A DNA stretch of 43,935 bases from an uncultured Clostridia bacterium. GTDB taxonomy: Bacteria; Bacillota; Clostridia; TANB77; CAG-508. Below are positions 33,395 to 42,095 of this stretch, piece by piece; position 1 is the first letter of the stretch, and each line of letters starts with the position of its first letter. The translations under genes were made by a program, and so were the position numbers. A model generated the notes under the pieces. That model did not search any database. It had not been told where the DNA came from and worked only from the letters and a program-made list of their open reading frames with translations. The DNA is taken from positions 1 through 43,935 of the forward strand of contig CAKPGU010000015.1 of the NCBI GenBank assembly GCA_934155265.1, given 5' to 3'.

Positions 33395-36058
33395 TTATAA
33401 CTCTACTTCCTTATCTCTTTCTTTTTCTACTCTTTGAATATATCTTTTTTTAGATAATCCAAATATTGAATTAAATTTAGTTCCATCTTGATTAAGAATA
33501 CTTTCTCCTACACTTTTTAAAAAACTCTCTCTTTCCCTTATTTCGTCTAAAGTTAATGATAATATTGTTGAATTGTTTTGAAGTATATCTAGTAAACATT
33601 TTCTTTGTAAGTATGGCATAACTGTCTTTAAGTTTTTTATATTCTTTGTAACTATTAGTGTTTTTAAATATTCATCTCCATAATTATCACGTATATAATC
33701 TATATTTTCTTGTAACTGTTTTAATGACCTCTGAAATATACTTCCTGTTATTTCTATTCCATTTTCTTTACACACTTTTACTATTTCTTCTATTTCTTCT
33801 GCTGATCTTTTAAATATATTTCCTGCTATCTCTATATTATTTTTTTTGCATACTTTTGCTATTTCTCCTATTTCTTCTGCTGACTTGCTAAATAGACTTC
33901 TTGTTGGCTCTATTCCATTTTCTTCACATACTTTTACTATTTTTTCTATTTCTTCTGCTGACCTTCTAAATACTGTTCCTGTTGGCTCGATTCCATTTTT
34001 TTCACACACTTTTACTATTCTTTCTATTTCTTCTGCTGAACTACGAAATACATTTCCTGTTGGTTCTATTCCTTTTTCTTTACATACTTTTACTATTTTT
34101 TCTATTTCTTCTGCTGACTTAAAAAATACTGTTCCTGTTGGCTCGATTCCATTTTCCTTACATACTTTTACTATTTTTTCTATTTCTTTTGCCGATTTTC
34201 TAAACATATTCCCTGTTGGGTTTATTCTATTTTCTTTACACACTTTTACCATTTCTTCTATTTCTTCTGCTGACTTGCTAAATACTGTTCCTGTTATCTC
34301 TATTCCATTTTCTTTACATACTTTTACTATCTTTTCTATTTCTTCTGCTGACTTGCTAAATACTGTTCCTTTTGGCTCTATTCCTTTTTCTTTACATACT
34401 TTTACTATTTTTTCTATTTCTTCTGCTGATCTTTTAAATGTACTTCCTGTTATCTCTATATTATTTTCTTTGCATACTTTTGCTATTTCTTCTATTTCTT
34501 CTGCTGATTGCAAAAATACATTTCCTGTTGGTTCTATTCCATTTTTTTCACACACTTTTACTATTTTTTCTATTTTTTCTGCTGACTTAAAAAATACACT
34601 TCCTGTTGGCTTAATTCCATTTTCTTTACATACTTTTACTATTTTTTCTATTTCTTTTGCCGATTTTCCAAACACACTCCCTGTTGGGTTTATTCTATTT
34701 TTTTTACACACTTTCACTATCTTTTCTATTTCATCTGATGATTGCAAAAATACAGTTCCTGTTGGCTTAATTCCATTTTCTTTACATACTTTTACTATTT
34801 TTTCTATTTCTTCTGCTGACTTAAAAAATACACTTCCTGTTATTTCTATTTTGTTTTCTTTACATACCTTTACTATTTTTTCTATTTCTTCTGATGATTG
34901 CAAAAATACAGTTCCTGTTGGCTCTATTCTATTGTCTTTACATACTTCTAATATTTTTTCTATCTCTTCTGCTGATTTTTTAAATATACTTCCAACTGGT
35001 TCTATCCCATTTTCTTTACATACTCTTACTATTTTTTCTATTTCTTCTGCTGACTTGCTAAATACTGTTCCTGTTAGCTCTATCCCAGTTTCTTCACATA
35101 CTTTTACTATCTTTTCTATTTCTTCTGACGATTTGATAAATACATTTCCTGTTGGTTCTATTCCATTTTCTTTACATACTTTTACTATTTTTTCTATTTC
35201 TTCTGCTGAACTATGAAATACATTTCCTGTTGGTTCTATCCCATTTTCTTTACATACTCTTACTATTTTTTCTATTTCTTCTGCTGACTTGCTGAATACT
35301 GTTCCTGTTAGCTCTATCCCAGTTTCTTTACATACTTTTACTATTTTTTCTATTTCTTCTGCTGAACTATAAAATACATTTCCTGTTGGTTCTATTCCAT
35401 TTTCTTTACATACTTTTACTATTTTTTCTATTTTTTCCGCCGAACTGTGGAATACACTCCCTGTTATTTCTATTTTATTCTCTTTGCATACTTTTACTAT
35501 TTTTTCTATTTCTTCTGCTGATTTTTTAAATATACTTCCTGTTATCTCTATTTTATTTTCTCTACATACTTTCGCTATTTCTTTTATTTCTTCTATTTTC
35601 CACCTTGAACATGCTGCTTGCAAAACATTCTTCTTTTTAAACTCTGGAAAATTTTTTTCTATTTCATTTATTCTATCTACATTAACACTTAATATAGATG
35701 TACTGGCATTCAAATATCTTATGCCATAATTTTCCATTATGTATTGATATGTTCTTTTTAACTCTGATGGTTCTGTAGATAAAATATGTAAACATCCTTC
35801 TACACTATATCTAGTTATTTGTTCTTTTTCTAAAAATTGATAATTACTTTTTATATTTTCAACATTACGATATAATATACTTGGGCATTTTTCTATATTT
35901 TTAGGCTCTATATTTAATTCATCTCTCAAAAAGTCTAAAACATAGCATATATTATAATATTCACCATATTCTAGGATATTTTCATTATTACTAACTAATT
36001 TATCACTATCAATTTTATATGTATTACAAATTTCTTTTAATTTCGATTTTTCTATCAT
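33395..36058 (-). CDS. 887-residue tandem-repeat protein (24 units of 26 residues), mTERF-like
   Basis: Residues 1-153 contain divergent helical repeats (CPSILYRNVENIKSNYQFL; ILSTEPSELKRTYQYI) recalling mTERF motifs. Residues 154-777 are 24 units of exactly 26 residues: a helix SAEEIEKIVKVCKENGI, then EPTG-x-VF-x-K. Almost every position is fixed, but unit position 25 varies widely and position 22 is always S, T or N. Residues 778-887 are a different cap ending near FGLSKKRYIQR. There is no signal peptide and the protein is probably a soluble solenoid. It is set between a 92-residue relative and porD with gaps of 16 and 20 bases. AGGAG is 13 bases from the ATG, which is long. Nucleic-acid binding is a hypothesis by analogy with mTERF, PPR and TALE proteins. 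Confidence 0.8.
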   Translation of the reverse strand: MIEKSKLKEICNTYKIDSDKLVSNNENILEYGEYYNICYVLDFLRDELNIEPKNIEKCPSILYRNVENIKSNYQFLEKEQITRYSVEGCLHILSTEPSELKRTYQYIMENYGIRYLNASTSILSVNVDRINEIEKNFPEFKKKNVLQAACSRWKIEEIKEIAKVCRENKIEITGSIFKKSAEEIEKIVKVCKENKIEITGSVFHSSAEKIEKIVKVCKENGIEPTGNVFYSSAEEIEKIVKVCKETGIELTGTVFSKSAEEIEKIVRVCKENGIEPTGNVFHSSAEEIEKIVKVCKENGIEPTGNVFIKSSEEIEKIVKVCEETGIELTGTVFSKSAEEIEKIVRVCKENGIEPVGSIFKKSAEEIEKILEVCKDNRIEPTGTVFLQSSEEIEKIVKVCKENKIEITGSVFFKSAEEIEKIVKVCKENGIKPTGTVFLQSSDEIEKIVKVCKKNRINPTGSVFGKSAKEIEKIVKVCKENGIKPTGSVFFKSAEKIEKIVKVCEKNGIEPTGNVFLQSAEEIEEIAKVCKENNIEITGSTFKRSAEEIEKIVKVCKEKGIEPKGTVFSKSAEEIEKIVKVCKENGIEITGTVFSKSAEEIEEMVKVCKENRINPTGNMFRKSAKEIEKIVKVCKENGIEPTGTVFFKSAEEIEKIVKVCKEKGIEPTGNVFRSSAEEIERIVKVCEKNGIEPTGTVFRRSAEEIEKIVKVCEENGIEPTRSLFSKSAEEIGEIAKVCKKNNIEIAGNIFKRSAEEIEEIVKVCKENGIEITGSIFQRSLKQLQENIDYIRDNYGDEYLKTLIVTKNIKNLKTVMPYLQRKCLLDILQNNSTILSLTLDEIRERESFLKSVGESILNQDGTKFNSIFGLSKKRYIQRVEKERDKEVEL
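33728..35599 (-). repeat. 24 tandem copies of a 78-bp coding repeat
   Basis: The region divides exactly into 24 units of 78 bases, matching residues 154-777 of the repeat protein. Units are very similar at DNA level. Some two-unit blocks recur (units 3-4 resemble 6-7, units 11-12 resemble 17-18), which points to growth by unequal recombination. Confidence 0.93.
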
Positions 36059-36074
36059 CTTTTAACATTCACTC

Positions 36075-36353
36075 CTATAAAAGCTCATCTATCAAACCAA
36101 TATTAGATTCTATTATCTCTACATACTTATCTCCAAAATTTTTTATTAAATCGTCTATTTTTCTTTTAAAATCCTTTGGAAAATAAGTAAATATAATTGG
36201 ACATCTTTCAAATATTCCTGCATAATCATCAAATTTTAAATCTCTCAAATACTTTAAATTTTTTTCTATTATATCTATGTTTGATAATATAATTTCATAT
36301 ATTTCTTTACCATATACTTCTTCCATATTTTTTAAATTTATTTTTAGTTCCAT
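36075..36353 (-). CDS. 92-residue mTERF-like helical protein
   Basis: A short all-helical protein. Its middle, FERCPIIFTYFPKDFKRKIDDLIKNFG, written here by its key parts CPIIFTYFPKDF and IDDLI, follows the same pattern (helix, C/N-P-x-I-hydrophobic, helix) as the N-terminal repeats of the next gene's product. It looks like a one- or two-repeat relative. AAAGGAG is six bases from the ATG. It lies between porC and the large repeat gene with gaps of 30 and 16 bases, so all are on the por transcript. The function is unknown; it might pair with the large protein. Confidence 0.6.
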   Translation of the reverse strand: MELKINLKNMEEVYGKEIYEIILSNIDIIEKNLKYLRDLKFDDYAGIFERCPIIFTYFPKDFKRKIDDLIKNFGDKYVEIIESNIGLIDELL

Positions 36354-36383
36354 AAATTTCTCCTTTATATTATCATCATTTTA

Positions 36384-36962
36384 CTAGATTTTTTTTACTT
36401 CTTTAAGAGCTAATTCTAATGCTTTCATATTTCCATCTATAACTTCAGGCTTTTTAGCAAATTTATGTTTAAATGATCCCTTCATATCTTCTAAAAATGC
36501 TTCATCACTCATTATTCCTGTTACTTTTACAATTGCTGCAAGCATTGGTGTATTTGGAAAATATCTTCCTAATGTTTCTTCTGATACTTTTCTTGCATCA
36601 ATTGTATATACTGCACCTTCATATCCTTTTAATAACTCTTTTAATTGTTCTGGTGATTTTGTTGTATTTATTACAATTGCTCCTTCTTTTTTTAGTCCTG
36701 CTGTAACAGGTACTGATGTTAATAGTGTATCGTCTACAACTACAACATAATCAGGTTCATATATATTACTATGTATTGTTATTGGTGCATCACTAATTCT
36801 GTTATATGCTGTTATTGGCGCTCCCATTCTTTCTGGTCCATATTCAGGAAATCCTTGAATATATTTTCCCGTATTAAATGCTGCATCTGCTAATAATAAT
36901 GAAGCAGTTTTTGCACCTTGGCCACCTCTTCCGTGCCATCTAATTTCAATTAAATTGTTCAT
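36384..36962 (-). CDS. porC: Pyruvate:ferredoxin oxidoreductase, gamma subunit
   Basis: A 192-residue gamma subunit. MNNLIEIRWHGRGGQGAKTAS is the typical N-terminus; EYGPERMGAPITAYNRISD follows. The start at 36962 is chosen because AAAGGAGG lies nine bases upstream and homologues begin here; an in-frame start 18 codons earlier adds an unrelated tail and has no ribosome site. First gene of the por operon, driven by a strong promoter at 37047-37075. Confidence 0.93.
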   Translation of the reverse strand: MNNLIEIRWHGRGGQGAKTASLLLADAAFNTGKYIQGFPEYGPERMGAPITAYNRISDAPITIHSNIYEPDYVVVVDDTLLTSVPVTAGLKKEGAIVINTTKSPEQLKELLKGYEGAVYTIDARKVSEETLGRYFPNTPMLAAIVKVTGIMSDEAFLEDMKGSFKHKFAKKPEVIDGNMKALELALKEVKKI

Positions 36963-37046
36963 TGAATTTAGCCTCCTTTTTGTTTTTTTGTTTATGTTAT
37001 AAAACGTAAACAGCAAGCTTTGAAATTTCTTCCAAAACTTGCTTTC

Positions 37047-37075
37047 AGTATATTATTATTTTGTTTTAATGTCAA
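37047..37075 (-). promoter_or_regulatory. Promoter of the por operon
   Basis: Minus-strand TTGACA (37070-37075), a 17-base spacer, TATACT (37047-37052). The leader of about 80 bases contains an imperfect 9-bp inverted repeat (near 37012-37020 with 37035-37043) that may be an operator or hairpin. Confidence 0.75.
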
Positions 37076-37119
37076 GTGAATTTTTGAACCGACAAGTCAT
37101 TCTTTACATACGTTTTTGT

Positions 37120-37153
37120 TCAAAAAGAAAAGAGACATTCGCCTCTTTTCTTT
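37120..37153 (-). terminator. Terminator after the 263-residue protein gene
   Basis: An 11-bp stem AAAGAAAAGAG and complement (37124-37134 with 37143-37153). On the minus strand the right arm itself ends in T-rich sequence followed by TTG. Confidence 0.68.
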
Positions 37154-37161
37154 GGAAAAAC

Positions 37162-37953
37162 TCACTTGCCTTCTGTTATATTCAATTTAGAACACAAGCA
37201 TACAATCTGCTCAATTATCTTCCAGTTTTTTTCAGAAGTATCAAATGCCCACAATTTGTAAGCAATATTATACATTACATTTGTATCACTTCTAATCTCT
37301 GGAAGTTTCTTTGAACTCTTATTAATTCCTAAAAGTGTTAATGCATGTAAACATTGAGTATATTCTATTAAGCTCATTCTTTCTTTTAATTTGCTACAAA
37401 AACAGTCCACACATCTTTCTACCTCTTCTTTATTTTGAAGATTTATCCCTGATTCAATTATGTACTTGTTCTGTATCAATGACTTATGTACCTTCCGTTT
37501 GCGCCCAAATGGATGTCGAAAATAAAATCCACATATATTGCTTTTTTCTAAACTTTTATTTTCATTTGTCAAGCACCATGCCACTCCACTTAGAGTATTT
37601 TCAGTGGAATAATCTCCATCATCAAGTCCACATAGCTCATAAGCTATTTGTTTCTTTACATTTGTACTTGATTTTGAAGTTACTAGTTCTTTCTTTGAAA
37701 CTCCCAGTATAGTCAGTCCCAAAAACATCATCCAATAGTAGTCCACTTCTTTTTCTTCATACTCAAGTTTACTTTTGATTTCTTCAACCACCTCTTTATG
37801 TATTTGTTTTATTTGCTCAGGTGTTGGATTCCAAACTCCCATTAACTCTTCAGTTGTTTTACCATCATATGCTAACTTTATTGTATAGCACATATCAGTA
37901 CAACCTCGTTCTAAATCAAATATAAACCGTTTCATTTCTTTTGTCTCAACCAT
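37162..37953 (-). CDS. 263-residue cytoplasmic protein with an internal duplication, unrecognised
   Basis: A soluble protein, fairly rich in cysteine (CVDCFC near 181, VCLC near 251). Two segments look duplicated: residues about 72-127 and about 197-253 share the frame LTxLGxxK, STNVxxxIAYxLW/C and a closing V-x-C-L. AGGAGG is eight bases from the ATG. It has its own terminator and is not part of the por operon. I recognise no family. Composition is slightly less AT-rich than the housekeeping genes, so it may be accessory. Confidence 0.55.
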   Translation of the reverse strand: MVETKEMKRFIFDLERGCTDMCYTIKLAYDGKTTEELMGVWNPTPEQIKQIHKEVVEEIKSKLEYEEKEVDYYWMMFLGLTILGVSKKELVTSKSSTNVKKQIAYELCGLDDGDYSTENTLSGVAWCLTNENKSLEKSNICGFYFRHPFGRKRKVHKSLIQNKYIIESGINLQNKEEVERCVDCFCSKLKERMSLIEYTQCLHALTLLGINKSSKKLPEIRSDTNVMYNIAYKLWAFDTSEKNWKIIEQIVCLCSKLNITEGK

Positions 37954-38072
37954 AAGTTAATCCTCCTATATTATTTTATACTTAAATTATAGCATATTTT
38001 CTCATATTAAACAATAAAGCTAATAAGCATTACATTTGTTCTGGTCTGTTTTACTTTTCCTATTAAATAAAA

Positions 38073-38104
38073 AGAACCAGTTACTTCACAAAGCTTCTGG
38101 TTCT
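38073..38104 (-). terminator. Terminator after the 156-residue protein gene
   Basis: An 8-bp stem AGAACCAG and complement (38073-38080 with 38097-38104), followed on the minus strand by TTTTATTT. Confidence 0.8.
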
Positions 38105-38134
38105 CCTTACAATTTTAAAAATACTGTTACTTTT

Positions 38135-38605
38135 TCACAATTTTAAATACTTGTTAAAAACAATGAAAAAGAATACATATACTTGATAGTCAATCATCAA
38201 AGAAAATGAAAATCTACAATGATTTTCGTTGTAGCTACCAAATATCCAGTCAGATAAAAATGTGTCACAATTATTTTGATCAATTGCAATATTTTGGTTT
38301 TTATTAAATACTCCATCCAAATTTAATGGTCTATTAGATTTGACAGAAATTGTCCAACTGATGTCCTTTTTCAGGACAATTTCAATTCCATTATATCTAA
38401 TTTGGAGTATAGGAATTGCATCATCAAAGAAGGTTGTTTCAGCAACTACCTTAATATCTATATCTTCTTTATCTGCAAGAACATCATCAAATAAATACAA
38501 TACCAAATCATATACCGCATTTGTATATTCTGAATGTTCCCGATAATGCCACCATTCACTAAATTGAACCGGATATCTCAGTACTTTTAAATTTTGTTTT
38601 TTCAT
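38135..38605 (-). CDS. 156-residue protein of unknown function
   Basis: A mixed helix/strand protein with a hydrophobic C-terminal segment (about residues 137-151, VYVFFFIVF) and an aromatic-rich N-terminus (YPVQFSEWWHYREHSEYT). There is no signal peptide or catalytic motif I recognise. It is a single-gene unit: promoter at 38692-38720, good ribosome site, terminator behind. The product could be an immunity- or stress-type small protein, but nothing in the sequence decides this. Confidence 0.5.
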   Translation of the reverse strand: MKKQNLKVLRYPVQFSEWWHYREHSEYTNAVYDLVLYLFDDVLADKEDIDIKVVAETTFFDDAIPILQIRYNGIEIVLKKDISWTISVKSNRPLNLDGVFNKNQNIAIDQNNCDTFLSDWIFGSYNENHCRFSFSLMIDYQVYVFFFIVFNKYLKL

Positions 38606-38619
38606 GTTTTTCCTCCTTA

Positions 38620-38720
38620 GGTAATTACCCTTAATAATAAATGTTAATTTTACTAATGCAACGAGGATTTTTAACTGTTACACTGTCAGTTATTATAACA
38701 CATCTTGAAAAAAATTGCAA
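38620..38720 (-). promoter_or_regulatory. Promoter and palindrome ahead of the 156-residue protein gene
   Basis: Minus-strand TTGCAA (38715-38720), 17 bases, TATAAT (38692-38697) with an upstream TG (extended -10). A perfect 10-bp palindrome GGTAATTACC (38620-38629) lies just before the ribosome binding site and could be an operator. Confidence 0.5.
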
Positions 38721-38745
38721 TTTTTTCCAAAAATCAGTTGTATTC

Positions 38746-39240
38746 TTAGTTATTTTTTCTTTCATAAACAACATATTCATATTTAAAATGACTATTTAAA
38801 TCTTCTGGTCCATTTTCTCTACTAACTTCTTTCCAAATTTCATCATTTATTCTAGGAAAAAATGTATCTCCTTCAAAGTCTTTATCAATTTCTGTCACAT
38901 ACATTTTCTTTACATATGGCATTAATAAATTATAAATCATTGCGCCACCAATTACAAAGTTTTCTTTATCATCTTCTATATATTCTTGAAGTTGTAACAT
39001 TGAATGAACTATTTCTACATTTTCATCATTTACCTTAAAGTCAGGATTTTGACTAAATACTATATGTTTTCTATTAGGTAATACCCTTCCTAATGATTCG
39101 AATGTTTTTCTTCCCATTATTATAACATGTCCTGTAGTTAATTCTTCAAATCTTTTTAAATCATCTGATATGTGCCATAATAATTTATTATCTTTACCTA
39201 TTGTATTATTTTTTGCTTTTGCTACTATTATACTTAACAT
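38746..39240 (-). CDS. folA: Dihydrofolate reductase
   Basis: A 164-residue enzyme that reduces dihydrofolate to tetrahydrofolate with NADPH. The classic signature is present: SIIVAKAKNNTIGKDNKLLWHISDDLKRF in part, with the active-site acidic residue in the LLWHISDDL stretch; HVIIMGRKTFESLG for NADPH binding; and FVIGGAMIYNLLMPYV. It starts 15 bases after thyA, forming the usual thyA-folA pair in which FolA recycles the dihydrofolate made by ThyA. Normal length. Confidence 0.96.
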   Translation of the reverse strand: MLSIIVAKAKNNTIGKDNKLLWHISDDLKRFEELTTGHVIIMGRKTFESLGRVLPNRKHIVFSQNPDFKVNDENVEIVHSMLQLQEYIEDDKENFVIGGAMIYNLLMPYVKKMYVTEIDKDFEGDTFFPRINDEIWKEVSRENGPEDLNSHFKYEYVVYERKNN

Positions 39241-39255
39241 TTCTTTCTATCTCCT

Positions 39256-40113
39256 TTATTCTGCAACTGGAATTTTACCAATTTTTATTTCTTTATTATA
39301 ATCATAATTTTGTATTTCAAAATCTTCTACCTTGAACTCATAAAAATCTTTTGTAGGATTTTTAATTATTAATTTAGGACTACATTCTACCGGTTCTGCC
39401 TCAAGTAATTTTTTTACAAGAGGAATATGTCTATCATATATATGACAATCTCCAATGTTATGTGTTAATGTCCCTGGTTTTAAATCTGCTATTTGTGCAA
39501 ACATTGATTGTAATACCGCATATTGCATTACATTCCATCCATTTGCTGTAAGCATATCTTGTGAACGTTGATTTAATATTAAATGCAATTTTCCGTCTTT
39601 TACTAACCATTGAGTTCCATATGCACATGGTTCTAAATTCATATCTTTTAATTCTTGATGATTAAACAAATTTGTTATTATTCTACGACTTGCTGGATCA
39701 TTTTTTAATAAATATATTACATAATCAACTTGATCCATTTCTTTTATTCCATCTTTTGTTTTAAATTGATATTTTTTAGATAATTGATATCCATATGCTT
39801 TTCCTATTGTTCCATCTTCTCCTGCCCATTGGTCCCATATATGTGAATTTAATTCAGTTACTTTATTTGATTTTTTTTGCCATATCCATAATATTTCGTC
39901 TATTGCATTTTTTACAGTTTTACTATTATTTCTAAGTGTTATCATTGGAAATTCTTTTTCTAAGTCATATTTATTTTGTACTCCAACTATAGAAATATAA
40001 TTTGCCTCTGTTCCATCTTCCCATCTTGTTCTAACATTTGTTCCTTCAGATGAATATCCATTTTTTAATATTTCTTCACACGTATCTATAAAGTTTTTAT
40101 CTGCTTGCGTCAT
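39256..40113 (-). CDS. thyA: Thymidylate synthase ThyA
   Basis: A 285-residue enzyme converting dUMP and methylene-tetrahydrofolate to dTMP and dihydrofolate. The catalytic cysteine is C163 in NLEPCAYGTQW. The substrate-binding phrases DPASRRIITNLFN and HNIGDCHIYDRH are present. The family usually has PxxLP...RRxxxSxWNP; here the end of that motif reads NLFN, a mild departure. AGGAGG precedes the ATG. Promoter at 40142-40170. Confidence 0.95.
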   Translation of the reverse strand: MTQADKNFIDTCEEILKNGYSSEGTNVRTRWEDGTEANYISIVGVQNKYDLEKEFPMITLRNNSKTVKNAIDEILWIWQKKSNKVTELNSHIWDQWAGEDGTIGKAYGYQLSKKYQFKTKDGIKEMDQVDYVIYLLKNDPASRRIITNLFNHQELKDMNLEPCAYGTQWLVKDGKLHLILNQRSQDMLTANGWNVMQYAVLQSMFAQIADLKPGTLTHNIGDCHIYDRHIPLVKKLLEAEPVECSPKLIIKNPTKDFYEFKVEDFEIQNYDYNKEIKIGKIPVAE

Positions 40114-40141
40114 TTGTTAGTCCTCCTTTTCTTACAATTTT

Positions 40142-40170
40142 AATATATCATAATAAATTATGGTTGTAAA
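40142..40170 (-). promoter_or_regulatory. Promoter of thyA-folA
   Basis: Minus-strand TTTACA (40165-40170), 17 bases, TATATT (40142-40147), about 30 bases before the thyA start. Confidence 0.5.
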
Positions 40171-40271
40171 TTGTTTTTACAAAAAAGTTACATTCAATTA
40201 GTTTTATTTTTTATTATTATATGATATTATAATTTCATAAAATATACTTATAATATAAAAATGGAGGAAAA

Positions 40272-42095
40272 ATGAATATAACACCCAGAATCAAACAATC
40301 ATTAGAAAATATTATCAATGAACTTTCTCAACAAGAACTAACTGATACACACAAAGAAGAGATATTAAAAAAATTAGACTTACTAATAAATGAATACAAA
40401 TTACCTCATTATCATCTTGCTACTTTTATATCAAATTTATCAAATGATGATTTAAAAGTAGATTTAATTGAAAGATATAAATTTAGTAAATATAACCTAT
40501 TTAGAATACTAAACTCTTGTAGTAACCAATATAAAACAGAAATATTACTTAGTAAAAAAATTTTCTATAAAAACGATATATTAAAATTACTACAAACATT
40601 GGATTTTCAAACCTTAATTGCTTTTCTGTCAGAACACAAAGATTTTTGTAGAACTAATGCAATATCTCCTTATGAAATTACATATAAATTAGACTCTGAA
40701 CAACAAAAAAACGTTATATTAAATTTAGAAAACATCAATTTAACATTAAATGAAAAAAGAGAAATTCTAGCAACCCTACATAAAGATGTTAAGCAAGATA
40801 TCAATACAACAGACTATCCTGAAGAATACAAATCAGCGATTGATATAAACACTCAAAATGGATTAATTCTTTTTGACTTTGAAAAGGATTTTGAAAATAA
40901 TTTAGAAGATTTCAAAGGTCTAGATGCTCTAATTCGTATAGCTCCTATAGAATTTACAGAAGCACAAAGAAAAAGAGTTATGAAACTATGTGATATATGT
41001 CCAAATTTGAAAGTTCTAAATACCTTAGGTAACACCGATTTAACAGCATATTTTTCAAATGGAAGTGACTATAAACAGGCTGAAGAATGGATAAATTCTA
41101 TAATTAGTACATTATCCCCTAAGCATTCTAAAGCTCAGCAACTAGCAATAGTAGATAATGCAATAGGAAAACAAATAAGTTATAGTCCAGATTTTGATAC
41201 AGAAATATTTGAACCAAATCATTATAGAGCTTTATGGAAAATAATTAATTCTGGATATGGTATTTGCGATGGAATTGCAAATGTAGAAAAATATATTCTA
41301 GATAGAATTGGAATAGCAAGCGATATTGTATATAGTAACAATCATGCCTTTTTAATAATAAAAGATATTGGACTTCCTCTTGCAAATGGGAAAACTGTAA
41401 AAGGAAATACCATATTGGATCCAACATGGAATTTATTATTCCATAGATTTGGTGGAAAACCTAATAATTTTTGTATCAGTTATGAACAAGCCAGAAAAAA
41501 TGACGTTGACACAAATGGTACAGACCATAATTGTCATAAAAATGATGCTCAATTAGAAAATGTAACTCTACATTTAGATGATGAAAGTTTAAAAAAATTA
41601 TTTTCTAGTGTTAATTTGGCAGATAAAAATGGAATTTTTCCAATAATAAACCTGTTAGAAAATTCAAAACAAATAGATAAAATTTATGCAAATGATCTAG
41701 AACAGAATATTAATAAACAGTTTTCATTACTTTCAAAAGTTTGTCCTGAATTTGCAACATGTCAAAATTCAAGCATATTTATTTTAAGTAAGATACTTCT
41801 AAATAATAAAAATTTAGTATTTAATAAATGCGTTATACATAGAGTTTATGAGAAAACTGATTCAAATAAAAGACCAATTTTATTTGTTTATATCGATTCA
41901 AATGAACTAGGCCCAAAATTTTACTATGCCAATAAAAAGCTTGGACAATTTATAGAATTACAGCAGGAAGATTTTACAAAACAATTTGAATATTACGAAA
42001 AAGATTTAGAAGCTTATAATTTTATTAGACCATGGGAATCTCATTTATCTGAAAATTCTGATAAATTAAAATCTAAGAAAGGTGATATAAGATGA
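40272..42095 (+). CDS. Transglutaminase-like cysteine protease-fold protein
   Basis: A 607-residue protein without a signal peptide. Residues 1-200 are helical and repeat-like. Residues about 250-400 carry a transglutaminase-like core with an apparent catalytic triad: C332 in GYGICDGIA, H358 in SNNHAFLII and D383 in ILDPTWN. The C-terminal 200 residues are unassigned. GGAGG at 40263-40267 precedes the ATG; TATAAT boxes lie upstream (40228 and 40249) without a clear -35. The family includes peptidases and amide-forming enzymes, so the reaction cannot be named. It overlaps the next gene by four bases (ATGA). Its composition is as AT-rich as the neighbours. Confidence 0.7.
   Translation: MNITPRIKQSLENIINELSQQELTDTHKEEILKKLDLLINEYKLPHYHLATFISNLSNDDLKVDLIERYKFSKYNLFRILNSCSNQYKTEILLSKKIFYKNDILKLLQTLDFQTLIAFLSEHKDFCRTNAISPYEITYKLDSEQQKNVILNLENINLTLNEKREILATLHKDVKQDINTTDYPEEYKSAIDINTQNGLILFDFEKDFENNLEDFKGLDALIRIAPIEFTEAQRKRVMKLCDICPNLKVLNTLGNTDLTAYFSNGSDYKQAEEWINSIISTLSPKHSKAQQLAIVDNAIGKQISYSPDFDTEIFEPNHYRALWKIINSGYGICDGIANVEKYILDRIGIASDIVYSNNHAFLIIKDIGLPLANGKTVKGNTILDPTWNLLFHRFGGKPNNFCISYEQARKNDVDTNGTDHNCHKNDAQLENVTLHLDDESLKKLFSSVNLADKNGIFPIINLLENSKQIDKIYANDLEQNINKQFSLLSKVCPEFATCQNSSIFILSKILLNNKNLVFNKCVIHRVYEKTDSNKRPILFVYIDSNELGPKFYYANKKLGQFIELQQEDFTKQFEYYEKDLEAYNFIRPWESHLSENSDKLKSKKGDIR

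Noticed and set aside
33846..35216. Long plus-strand open frame of 456 codons opposite the repeat protein
   Set aside because: It is the antisense shadow of the 78-bp repeats: since 78 is divisible by three, an open frame in one unit stays open in all. It has no ribosome site and the minus-strand gene is in an operon.
33728..35599. CRISPR array
   Set aside because: The regular 78-bp repeats have no unique spacers, are not palindromic and are in frame throughout a coding sequence.
37012..37043. Intrinsic terminator in the por leader
   Set aside because: The stem is imperfect and is not followed by a T-run; it is kept only as a possible operator or hairpin.
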